From Trachythela sp. YZ-2020 (taxonomy: Eukaryota > Cnidaria > Anthozoa > Malacalcyonacea > Clavulariidae), in contig JADLSH010000293.1 of the NCBI GenBank assembly GCA_016169945.1, positions 620,001 to 684,000 of the forward strand: a DNA stretch of 64,000 nt. Direction: 5' to 3'. The notes under the pieces were generated by a model, which worked only from the letters and a program-made list of their open reading frames with translations, searched no databases and was not told the DNA's origin. This document shows positions 43,936-53,029 of the stretch, in pieces. The position numbers and the translations under genes are program-made. The first letter of the stretch is position 1. Each line of letters starts with the position of its first letter.

Positions 43936-45309
43936 ATGGCTAAACGAGTTTGTCGTGATTGTCCTGTTCCCGATTGCGGTGCGAAATATCTCGTACGATT
44001 GGCGACTCATCTCGCGGATGTACATTTGCTAGATATTAACCAAAGAAGAAAGTACTTGCAAGAAGCCAAACTTCAGCCGAAAGTAAAATTTGTTGTATAC
44101 AAAGCAAATGAAAACAATTTATCGCAACAGCAAGACAGAGTGTATGAATTGTCAGAACCAAAGAGACAACACGTTCTTAAGCAAGCCCAGGTGTCATCAT
44201 GGCAATATCAATCTCCATATCCGGACCCCGAAAATCCAGGAGAAAAACGTGTAAGCCGAAGTGCACACTCATTGCCAGCTAAGAAACCAAAAGCTACAAC
44301 CTCATCTTTAACCACCAAACCCTATCCGGAATTCAAACTCCGCCATAAATTCTCACTTTTGGTTGTGGGTCCGAGTCAAAGTGGAAAAACATATTTTGTC
44401 CAACAAATTTTGGAAAACAATCATATCGTGTACGAAGAGCAAAAAAGTATTCGCATTTTTTGGTACTACAACCAGTGGCAAGAATGTTATGACGTCTTGA
44501 AAAAGTCTCTCGGAAAAAGCATCCGGTTTGAGAGAAGTGTGCCCGAACTGTCTGAGAACAAGAGCGAGATTGATACGCGGTACAACAACATCATCATCCT
44601 GGACGATTTCATGGCTGAAGCGACAGACAGTCCTGTGGTATCTCGATTGTTTACCCAAGGCCGCCATCGAAACGCGAGCGTTATCTTATTGCTGCAAAAC
44701 ATGTTTCCAAAGGGGAAATATAATACGGATATCAGCCGAAATGCCCAATATCTGGCTCTCTTCCGAAGTCCAAGCGATAGGAAACAAATTGGTATTGTTG
44801 GAGAACGCATGTTTGATAATAACAGAATACATTTTATGAACGCTTATTACAAAGAGACCGAAAAACCGTTTGGATACTTATTGGTGGATAACAAGCCTGA
44901 CACACCAACCGATAAGCAAGTTCTTGGAGACCTATTTGGCGACTGCCATGTTTATCCCTTCACCACCCAAACTAAAGTGACTACACCCACACCGGTCGAA
45001 ACCAAGCCGGGAAGAAAACATCATCGGTATATCACCTGGTCGGATGCAACTATCCCAGAGTGGCTAAAATACACCGACAAAGCCGATACCGTTCGTGTCA
45101 TTCCCAAAGGATATGCTATCATAGAGATGTATAAATCGTCGCGCAATAGTGTTGATCCTAGCCGTCCGGGTGTCTACAGAAACGGCGAACATTATTGGCC
45201 TGTCAAAATAAGGCACCAATCTACAGGCCATATAAAATGGGTGAATCTGCACGAAGACGAGGCTACGGTCCGAGCCTTTGCTAAAGAAACCATGGCTATC
45301 GAACAATAA
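43936..45309 (+). CDS. FtsK/HerA-type packaging ATPase with N-terminal zinc finger
   Basis: I start at ATG 43936 (457 residues) because the finger begins at once: CRDCPVPDC at 6-14 and HLADVH at 25-30. After a basic, proline-rich linker the ATPase begins near residue 137: Walker A GPSQSGKT (145-152), Walker B IIILDDF with Asp 223 and 224, then FTQGRHRNASVILLLQNMFP and NAQYLALFRSPSDRKQIG, the sensor and arginine-finger region of Polinton, adintovirus and virophage packaging ATPases. In those systems the enzyme pumps DNA into capsids. A C-terminal region of about 110 residues after the domain (ITWSDATIPEWLKY, VYRNGEHYWPVKI) is not usual for the family. No frameshift or stop interrupts it, and all catalytic residues are visible. 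An AATAAA at 45305 overlaps the stop codon. The gene's last 15 codons are in the terminal repeat. Confidence 0.85.
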   Translation: MAKRVCRDCPVPDCGAKYLVRLATHLADVHLLDINQRRKYLQEAKLQPKVKFVVYKANENNLSQQQDRVYELSEPKRQHVLKQAQVSSWQYQSPYPDPENPGEKRVSRSAHSLPAKKPKATTSSLTTKPYPEFKLRHKFSLLVVGPSQSGKTYFVQQILENNHIVYEEQKSIRIFWYYNQWQECYDVLKKSLGKSIRFERSVPELSENKSEIDTRYNNIIILDDFMAEATDSPVVSRLFTQGRHRNASVILLLQNMFPKGKYNTDISRNAQYLALFRSPSDRKQIGIVGERMFDNNRIHFMNAYYKETEKPFGYLLVDNKPDTPTDKQVLGDLFGDCHVYPFTTQTKVTTPTPVETKPGRKHHRYITWSDATIPEWLKYTDKADTVRVIPKGYAIIEMYKSSRNSVDPSRPGVYRNGEHYWPVKIRHQSTGHIKWVNLHEDEATVRAFAKETMAIEQ

Positions 45310-45676
45310 AGCCAAAACTATAAAACGACTCTTATTAGAAGAAACATTTAAATTGTTCTGTGTAATTTAAATAAAATCCAACACAAAACTCTCTGTTGTT
45401 ATTTATTTCTCGACAACAAACATTCCAACGTTTTATGTTACGCAACGCTATTAATATTTAAACGTTGCGCAACGTTTTATGTTACGCAACGCTTTATGTT
45501 ACGCAACGCTTTACGTTACGTCACCTCATTATTCTTACTTCCAGGCGTATGAATACTAATTACTTCCGGTGCTGGATGTACGCAAATGACGTCATATGGC
45601 GGGAAAATTATGATGGATGTACGTTGCTGACCCCATATGGCGGGAAAATTCTGCTGGTTAGGCAGGATAAGCTACT
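45265..45676. repeat. right terminal inverted repeat
   Basis: Inverse of the left repeat without its 120-base internal duplication. Two GGCGGGAAAA words lie at 45598 and 45639. The first pairs with an intact TGACGTCA (45587); the second CRE has decayed to TGACCCCA. The inner part includes the end of the ATPase gene and its poly(A) signals. Confidence 0.9.
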
Positions 45677-45682
45677 TATGGG

Positions 45683-46557
45683 TGTTTAAGTCAAATTACG
45701 TGTTTCACAGAAAATCGCAACAAAGCCCAAGTAACATATTTCTACGGAATATTGTTTTTTGATAGATGCCATGTATACTACATGCATATGATTATAGACA
45801 TTATATACACAACATCTATGGTGTTTTATTGTGTCGCATCTAGTTTACTGCATACATTTAAGAGAAACTTTCAGAGAACGTTATATTCCTAAAGCATAGA
45901 GTCTAAAATATGACACAAAAATCTGAAATAGTCCAAAATACGAGCAGTGTTCTTTGGTTGGAGTTGTCTCTCATGAAAGAATTCAAAGAAATGACATAAG
46001 CGCGGAAAGACGGTCTGGTTTCCTTACGATGTGCGCAAAGTTTTCTGGGATAGTGTCACTGTCACAGGGCCGTGCCATCTGGGGGGGTGTGGGGGGGGTG
46101 CATCACCCCCCAAAAAATGCAAGAGGGGGCCCGGAGTTTGGGGGCAACTAACTGACGAAGCTAAATAACTCTTTTTTCTATAAAGAAAATAACAAAAATT
46201 TTCTAGTTTGCAGCCGTTTTCTTTCTTTTGTCTTTTCGAACTCCCATCTTTACTTCTCACAGGGCTCACTCGTGGCTGCAGTGCAGGGGCCCTTCAAAGC
46301 ACGACTTACATGAAGTTATTCGCGCCTGTTTTTGACCACATAAACCGCGGGCGCAATAGTTGAAACTCTAATTCTCTTTGTCTTCGATCCTCAACCTTTC
46401 ACAATTTTCATCATAATAAACCCAGGTATTTATTCATTTATTCATAACCATTATTATTCCATATTTAATATTTACCATTATACTGCATAACAGCATAAGT
46501 TCGTGTATTTGTATTTTGTAGGAGAGCGTTAAGCCTTTAAGTAATGATTATTAACTA
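45683..46557. other. no gene; possible hAT-like end
   Basis: CAGGGCCGTGCCATCTGG at 46065 with the following G-rich and C-rich tract (GGGGGGGTGCATCACCCCCC) looks like the left end of a hAT-like element. No right end with a matching 8-bp flank was found. Confidence 0.4.
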
Positions 46558-46878
46558 CAGGGTGTATAAAAAAAACGCAACCTCAGAATTTCCTAAGAAA
46601 TCCACTTTGCAATTCTTAAGCATACAAGATTTTAGGCACCTGGGAATTGAAATCGAATTGCTAATAGATCATATTACTGTTGTTGTACTGTACTTGTAAT
46701 ATAAAAGCTTATTTAAGTGTCATTAAATAAATGCATAAATTTTGCTTTATGCACTCGCGTGTGCAGTAATTTTGACAGTTGTGCTATTTTAAATCCTCAG
46801 GCACCTAAAATCTTTTGTCCTTAAAACAATGTCGATTCCATGGGAAATTCTGAGGTTGCGTTTTTTTTATACACCCTG
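46558..46878. mobile_element. 321-bp mariner-type MITE
   Basis: The ends CAGGGTGTATAAAAAAAACG and their inverse continue as CAACCTCAGAATTTCC... for about 90 bases, including a GGCACCTAAAATCTT block. TA lies on both sides (46556-46557 and 46879-46880). Same tip as the 23.5 kb MITE, different body. Confidence 0.85.
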
Positions 46879-46952
46879 TAAAATACGATATTATACCAAA
46901 GATAAAGTTTACCCATGGGCATGGTTTATAATATGCATTGTAATGCACCTAT

Positions 46953-47228
46953 CAATGTTAAGCCTCAGAGGGGGGGGGATTGGGCATGTGTCAATGTGTG
47001 GGGCATTTGATCATCAATTGCATCCCCACCCTGGGATTTTGATCAGCATTTTGGGCCAAGAGGTAGGGGGATTTGAACCAAATGACTGTTATTAATAAAG
47101 TGTTTATTGCAAAATGATTGGCATTTGACCAGTATTTATTGCCCGATGATGGGGCATTTGATCAAACATTTGCTAAAAAATCAATCCCTCACAAATGCCC
47201 GACCCCCCCACTCTGGGGCTTAACATTG
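46953..47228. mobile_element. 276-bp fold-back element with CAATGTTAAGCC ends
   Basis: CAATGTTAAGCCTCAGAG plus a G run pairs with a C run plus CTCTGGGGCTTAACATTG. Inside, GGCATTTGATCA occurs repeatedly. Target duplication not clear. Confidence 0.6.
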
Positions 47229-47588
47229 TTAGGTTAAATTGTATAGAATGGTCAAATTGTATAGTATGTATTAATGTATAGACAGTATAATTGTGTTATT
47301 TTAGACGTCTAATAAATTTAAAAATGCAAAAAAAAAGAAAAATATGTTTGATCTTTTCAGAGTGAACTATCCCAATTTCTAACTATTGACAAGATGTATA
47401 AATTGGTCACTACATTTTCAATAATCAGTAATATGGCTACTGTCAATACCTAGGCTAAATAAAGGCAAAATATTTCCATCACAAATTTAATAAATAAAAA
47501 TAGGAAAGCTATAGAGGTATTGAAAGATTCATTTTCGATCACATATATATTTCGATCATATGCATGTTTGATACTTTTAAATTCTTAG
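47229..47588. other. AT-rich spacer
   Basis: No feature seen; it may hold the promoter of the next gene. Confidence 0.4.
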
Positions 47589-48296
47589 ATGTCTGAACAA
47601 AGGTTTTCAAGCACCTCTGGTGCAGCTAAAAGAAGAGCTAAAAAACGTAAAGGTGAAGAAATAGCAAAAATATCTGGCTCAATGCATAAATTCATTGTCG
47701 TAAACAAACCTGAAAGCCAAAATAGTACAGCCACATCTAGATCAGTCGAAGTTGAACTATCGCGTACAGATAATGAAGCTGTAACAACACGTGATGGCGT
47801 TGAAGATAGTAATGACATTTCGTTTGCAGATAGTACTGACATTTCGTTTGCAGATAGTACTGACATTTCGTTTGCAGATAGTAATGACATTTCGTTTGCA
47901 GATAGTAATGACATTTCGTTTGCAGATAGTAACGACATTTCGTTTGCAGATAGTAATGACATTTCGCTTAGTTGTGAAGGTGAGAAACCAAGTTGGGCGT
48001 CATATGCTGCTAAAGCGTCAATGCTTGGAGACCTTGCAATTGCAATGCAAACACTAGCTTCTTCAACGGTACAGAATGAGGCTTTTAACCCGTCAGAATT
48101 TCTTGTGCAAGTTGTGGAGCTTTCTGACCGCACACAAAATATTGCTTCAGATTTATTTAAGGAGGCACAGAAACTCTTAACAGAGTACCAGCAAGTAACT
48201 CACTTTGAGTGTGTCTCGAACGAAGACAATGACCTAGTTGACCATGATCCCGGAAAAAGGCCCCTTAGGTTGTCTGATAATCAGAAGAAACTCTGA
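47589..48296 (+). CDS. hAT/ZMYM-type transposase N-terminal-like protein with an internal 8-residue repeat
   Basis: The ATG at 47589 gives 235 residues. The start (SGAAKRRAKKRKGEEIAKIS, then MHKFIVVN) resembles the basic helix at the N-terminus of hAT/ZMYM1-like transposase proteins (SGAxKRKxxK...L..FF). Residues 73-127 are seven copies of NDISFADS, from a 24-bp tandem repeat. The rest (SWASYAAKASMLGDLAIAMQ, VELSDRTQNIASDLFKEAQK) is helical, and DPGKRPLRLSDNQKK before the stop resembles the DPG.W...S element ahead of the zinc finger in such proteins. The catalytic hAT domain is absent. Either a truncated transposase or a domesticated N-terminal protein. Confidence 0.55.
   Translation: MSEQRFSSTSGAAKRRAKKRKGEEIAKISGSMHKFIVVNKPESQNSTATSRSVEVELSRTDNEAVTTRDGVEDSNDISFADSTDISFADSTDISFADSNDISFADSNDISFADSNDISFADSNDISLSCEGEKPSWASYAAKASMLGDLAIAMQTLASSTVQNEAFNPSEFLVQVVELSDRTQNIASDLFKEAQKLLTEYQQVTHFECVSNEDNDLVDHDPGKRPLRLSDNQKKL
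47805..47970. repeat. 24-bp tandem repeat, seven units, in frame
   Basis: The unit GATAGTAATGACATTTCGTT plus TGCA differs only at single bases (AAT/ACT/AAC). Because 24 is divisible by three the frame is kept. High identity implies recent expansion. Confidence 0.95.
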
Positions 48297-48558
48297 AGAA
48301 TTCCTGACTTTCAACAGCTCCCCTGAGGAATTTTGTATTTACAACACCTACCCTTGAATAATTTGACTGCAACCCCCTGAAGAATGCTATTTTTTTACTC
48401 AACCCCTGAAGAATTCCAAGCCTAAATAATCACACCCCTGAAGAATTCCAAGCCTAAATAATCACACCCCTGAAGAATTCCAAGCCTAAATAGTCACACC
48501 CCTGAAGAATTCCAAGGCAAAATGGCCCCTTACCCCTGAAGAATTCCAGGGTCCTTGA
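48297..48558. repeat. 32-bp tandem repeat CCCCTGAAGAATTCC...
   Basis: CCCCTGAAGAATTCCAAGCC plus TAAATAATCACA is repeated with a 32-base period at 48405-48500, with looser copies from 48320 to 48550. Confidence 0.85.
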
Positions 48559-48559
48559 C

Positions 48560-48838
48560 ATTGTAGCTTCACAGCGCCTCGAACTTGACGATGCTCTCAG
48601 CAAGGTTTACGGCGTTCAGTTCTTTATTTCAAGCGTGACTGCAGTCAGAACAAATGAGAAAGTTACCAATGCTGAAAACGAAACCGAACCGCAAGTTTAT
48701 CCAGCTGTGGCGTTTTTTATTGTATATCGGGAAACGGGGACGTGCAACCAAACGAAGATATACCAGTTGTTACACAATCGCGACATGAAGGCAACTATAC
48801 AAGGGATAACATCGAGCGTTAACGATGCTACTTACTAA
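48560..48838 (+). CDS. hypothetical exon, unrecognised
   Basis: From 48560 one frame codes VLDIVASQRLELDDALSKVY, FFISSVTAVRTNEKV, PQVYPAVAFFIVYRETGT and NRDMKATIQGITSSVNDATY, then a stop. An acceptor-like TTCCAG precedes it. Composition looks protein-like, but I know no family. Confidence 0.3.
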   Translation: MVASQRLELDDALSKVYGVQFFISSVTAVRTNEKVTNAENETEPQVYPAVAFFIVYRETGTCNQTKIYQLLHNRDMKATIQGITSSVNDATY

Positions 48839-49257
48839 CTAGGCATTTATCGGACGCACAATCACTCGACCTAATCCCAGTTCTCCTCGCAGCGAAAGGT
48901 CGGAAATATCAGAAGAAGAAAGCAGAATAATGAAGCAGGTGATTTTCTTGAAGATGAGTTGACAAATAAAGATAGAGAAACGGCAGATGTTGAGGAGGGA
49001 TAGAGCCAAAACGATAAAACCCACGAAAGCAGAGTGAATAATAATAATAATAATAATAATGTAACATTAACCTGGATTGAGCGATAAAATATAGCGTCGT
49101 AGAATTGTCGAACTTTGGGAATGCGATTTCGATCGCAAAAGTTGTCGAAAGCTCATGGGTTATCCTTTTACTCGCGTAAAGAAAGAGCCGAACTACGACG
49201 AGACATATAGCCGAAAAGGAGTTTTGGACCAAAGCAGATCCAGAGAGCGACGCTGGG

Positions 49258-49542
49258 ATGATCGTAAGCGGATGGAGTCGCGATGTTTTTGACGTGGATA
49301 GTTTTGTTAAGAGACGTAAGGAAGCATATCCTACATTGAGACGCGTAAGACGAAATATTCATGTCAAAGTTATGGATGATCGTTGTCCTATGATCTTAGC
49401 CATGGAAAGAATGAACAAACGTGATCATGATGAACAGCAACAAGTGATTGATGAACAAGAACCAACAATTCGATTAAGTTTTCAAGCGTACTGTATTAGA
49501 CAACTATCAAATCTTGGAGACCATAACTGCATTGTGTGCTGA
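49258..49542 (+). CDS. hypothetical protein, unrecognised
   Basis: A 94-codon frame with a basic middle (KRRKEAYPTLRRVRRNIHVK) and an acidic/glutamine part (DHDEQQQVIDEQEPT). No motif, and its opposite strand is also open in part. Weak. Confidence 0.25.
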   Translation: MIVSGWSRDVFDVDSFVKRRKEAYPTLRRVRRNIHVKVMDDRCPMILAMERMNKRDHDEQQQVIDEQEPTIRLSFQAYCIRQLSNLGDHNCIVC

Positions 49543-51946
49543 ATTCTTCTGTCAAATTGTGTTGTGTGTTCAAGTAAACGATTAAAGTTATAGAAAGCCT
49601 GTTTTTTTGTCCATATATATAATTATTTGGGATAAAATTACAAAAATACTAGCAAAAGAACACCTTTTCCTAAACTGTTTGACTAACTTGACTTTTTAAC
49701 AAACAACAGATTTTTAAAAAGTAAAGTTAATAAATAAGTATTTTTTATAAGCTATGTATAAATTTGCAAGCTTGTCAGTTATTATACAACAAGACGCTCT
49801 ACGGAGCGTTAAGTTGCTGGGAGTTTAAATAGTGGCATGGGTAAATTTGAACACGAGGGATGAATAATTCAATAATTTACGCACTTGTAAGGTTTTAAGT
49901 CCGTTTTTCACTTCAAACGTATCATAACGAAGGGTATTTCTTTGTTTCATGAGCACTCGCGTAGAACTAATGACTTCAAAACCATGGAAAGTGCTATGGT
50001 ACGTTACGATAAGGTTCAGTGGAAAACAGCCTTAACAGGTAACAGTTTGTGACATACTGAAAATAGCTAAAGCAATTAAGGTTACCCTTTCAAAGAAAGA
50101 CTCATAACCTCGATTTATATTCAGCGTGAAACGCAGACTAGACGTACATAATTATGTAGAATGTGGCCATGTTTAATGCAAATTAAATACTGTAAGTACA
50201 GTATTAAGTACTGTAAGTACAGTATTAATTTTGCATTTTAATGATCTTATACACACAAGAATGCAGCATGGGAGGGACAATGGGCTGGGGTGGGGTCTGC
50301 CTGTCACACTAATGTCACGGGGGAGGGTCAATGAGGAGTCTGCCTGCTAAGCTTGTAATTCTTCCATACATTTGAAGAAAGCAGCATATCTTGTACCCCA
50401 AAAATGCAAAATGTGTCTTTGAAAAATCTTGGCGACTGCTTGCCATTCATTAGCTTGCCCATTGGCTTTATGCGCCAGCAGTAGCAGTCACCAGGTGCGA
50501 GGGGACAAAGGGGGGCAACCCTCCACAATTTCTCAAAGCCTTTGAGTGAGAGCTGCCTAACTGTGTAACAAAGCTGTGCCTACAATTTTACAACCAGAAA
50601 AGGCAAATGCGTTCCCCCAGTGATTCCCCTGTATATTGAGGGACAACACACTTGTTATAACCTCAGATATAACTGGATTATATCAGCATCTATTTTTGCC
50701 ATCCCATTTCCCTTGCTACATGTAATTCACAATGACTGGTTCATAGTTCACAGTAGTTTGACGACAATAACGTCACGTGGCATTTAATACTTCCTGTATA
50801 ACTAACTTGAGTTTATTATATCAGCACACCATTTTAACTTTTTTTCATGTAAATAGATGTTTAGTTTGTACTCATTAGCACATTTGACATACAGGATATA
50901 TATTCAGAGTTCTGCCCACAGTGTGCGGCGCCGGGCGGCAGCGCCCAGCAATAAGCAGTGTCGCCAAAGGAGGTTTCTTGAAAAGTTTCAACATGCAGTA
51001 TGAACACGACAATGTTATACTTTGTAATGTTATACTTTGTAGTACTAAAACATAGTCGAAAGCTCGAAATATTAAAATGTTTATTTTCGGAGTTACCGTT
51101 GTTCTATATTGTAATAGTGATTCATACAAGTAATTTTGTGTTTTTTATCTTCGGCAAATTTTGTTATTTAAACATTTAGTATTAGATGAAATTTAGTACT
51201 ACAATGAGCACGATATTAGTTACCGCAGGCGATTCAGAAAAAAAAGCCAAAAAGACGTCTGATGGACGGCTCTTATGACTTATAGTACCATGGCTGAGAC
51301 AAGTCCATCAGGGTGGGAGGGAGTCATACCCTAAGGTCTGCAGGTACCTTGTACTCACATTGCCCTGGGAAAAACCGATATTATGCATGTAGTAACTGGA
51401 GTAATAATTTAATATGCTGGCATTTACACTTTAAAAAACTGAAAACCCATAATGTGATCAAATATTAAATAGCAAATCTCGAAATATTTTATTTCGCAAA
51501 ATTATCCACTGGTTACCTTTGCAAATGATATATCTGATTAGCGATTAGACCATGCCGTAGCAAAATCAGTGATAGGGAATGGCAGCTGGTGGTCTAATTT
51601 CAATTTTCAAATACTCCGGTTGAAAAATGTCTGGCACCCCTGTCCCTGTAGCTAGGCCGTGGGATGTGTTCAATGCGGGGCAGAGGCCACACTTTTTTGT
51701 CTGATCAAACTTATGATTACAGAAGAGTATAAAAATATCGACTGTCACAGTTTAACGGTTTATACTATAAATCCTGAATTTCCCGTCTCGAGAGAAATCG
51801 ATAAATATATATTGTCTAGAGCTTGGATTTGCCCAAGCATTAAATTCTGTCTTACTCTACATACATAAACAAATTTAATGTAACCTGTAAAGATAATAAA
51901 AGACAAATGTTTATGTGAATACTCCACATTTTAGATTCAGAGTAAA
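49543..51946. other. no gene seen
   Basis: Contains a short double palindrome at 50192-50228 (TACTGTAAGTACAGTA twice) and G-rich patches near 50268-50340. Minus frames at 50328-50528 and 50875-51129 have no motif. Confidence 0.45.
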
Positions 51947-52189
51947 ATGTCGGATCGTTTATCATCGTTTGATGTTGCTCGAACTCGAACGCCATTTCCC
52001 ATTAAACGTCCGAATATAGATATCGCCAGCCATTTCCCCCGCATAGAAATATTCGTGCCTCTTTTCACATTAAAGCAGTTACTAGTTCGTAGATTAAGAA
52101 TATTATATTACTTGCAGCAAGAAAAACGACAATGTATTAAAAACACAGTTAATCTCATGCCGAAAACTTCGACGTCATTCGAAATATAG
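51947..52189 (+). CDS. hypothetical small basic protein
   Basis: An 80-codon frame (MSDRLSSFDVARTRTPFPIK...) with a helical LLVRRLRILYYLQQEKRQC part. No family recognised; it could be a first exon. Confidence 0.25.
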   Translation: MSDRLSSFDVARTRTPFPIKRPNIDIASHFPRIEIFVPLFTLKQLLVRRLRILYYLQQEKRQCIKNTVNLMPKTSTSFEI

Positions 52190-52339
52190 GTTCGAAATTG
52201 CATCATGCAGGAGGGAAAGGTGGAAAACGCTGGCGCCCGCGGTAAATTCGGGCAGTGACAAATCTGTAACGTAGGTTATTTTGTTGCCTCAGACGAAAAA
52301 AAATATCTGCCGAATCCTACAGTTGCTCCCCAGCAACTA

Positions 52340-52920
52340 AATAGCTTTACGGGTCTAATTTGCACAGAATTACGTAATTTTATAACACATGACTACCATG
52401 TGGCTACCATCTTTAGTAGCCAGGTGGTAGCCAGGTATTTTAATAGAGATTTCTATTAGTTAGTCACAATCCTGGGCAAAACATCTGCGACACTTCCAAT
52501 TATTTGAACAACTTCATCACTATCATGGCAAATTTAGACAGCCCGCCCCCGATCCCCCACCATTCAATGTTGATTCAGCCGCCAGAACATAGTTAAGTCT
52601 CTTGTTGCACGCTCAACATTGTAACGGAGGGAGAGGGGAGTTTGTGAAGAATTATTGCAGTGGTATAGTAATTAACGTCAAATAAGGAGAGTGTCGCCGA
52701 TGGTTTTGGCCAGGATTGCAGGTAGCCAGTTGTTTTGCCTACAAATAAGTTTGACGGTATCATTTGCATGAAATTACGTCATTTTAAAACACCTGGTTAC
52801 CATCTTTAGTAGCCAGGTGGTAGCGAGGTATTTCAATAGGCATTTCTATTAGTAGCCAGGTAGCCAGTTGTTTTGCATACAAATAAGTTTAATGGTATAA
52901 TTTACATGAAATAGGTTTAT
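52340..52920. repeat. three partial direct copies of a TAGCCAGGTGGTAG block
   Basis: ACCATCTTTAGTAGCCAGGT and GGTAGCxAGGTATTTxAATAG occur at 52406 and 52800. GTAGCCAGTTGTTTTGC plus ACAAATAAGTTT occur at 52722 and 52862. Segmental duplication of unknown origin. Confidence 0.75.
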
Positions 52921-53029
52921 GACATAATTGAGTAAATTGTATTTACTCAATGTAATATTTGTAAACTGAAATCTGAATCTATTTATCTCATGCGAGATTT
53001 ATATTCAATTCAACAGACATAGAAGAATA

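Larger units (their letters stand above)
42601..45676. mobile_element. compact 3.1-kb Polinton-like element, structurally complete
   Basis: The ends are inverted repeats starting AGTAGCTTATCCTGCCTAAC, and TATGGG flanks both sides (42595-42600 and 45677-45682), a perfect 6-bp target duplication. AG tips, long inverted repeats and 6 bp are Polinton/Maverick properties. The cargo is two divergent genes: the packaging-type ATPase (plus) and a helical acidic protein (minus). Polinton integrase, polymerase B, protease and capsid genes are absent, so movement must rely on enzymes supplied elsewhere. The repeats are well conserved, so the insertion is fairly recent. It could be a non-autonomous Polinton that kept a gene, or a satellite-like element with its own logic. 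Confidence 0.85.

Noticed and set aside
46065..46310. Complete hAT MITE starting CAGGGCCGTGCC
   Set aside because: The left tip is convincing but I could not find an inverted right tip followed by CACTGTCA.
47791..48057. 88-codon frame IVLTFRLQIVLTFRLQ...
   Set aside because: Shadow of the 24-bp repeat in another frame of the 47589-48296 gene.
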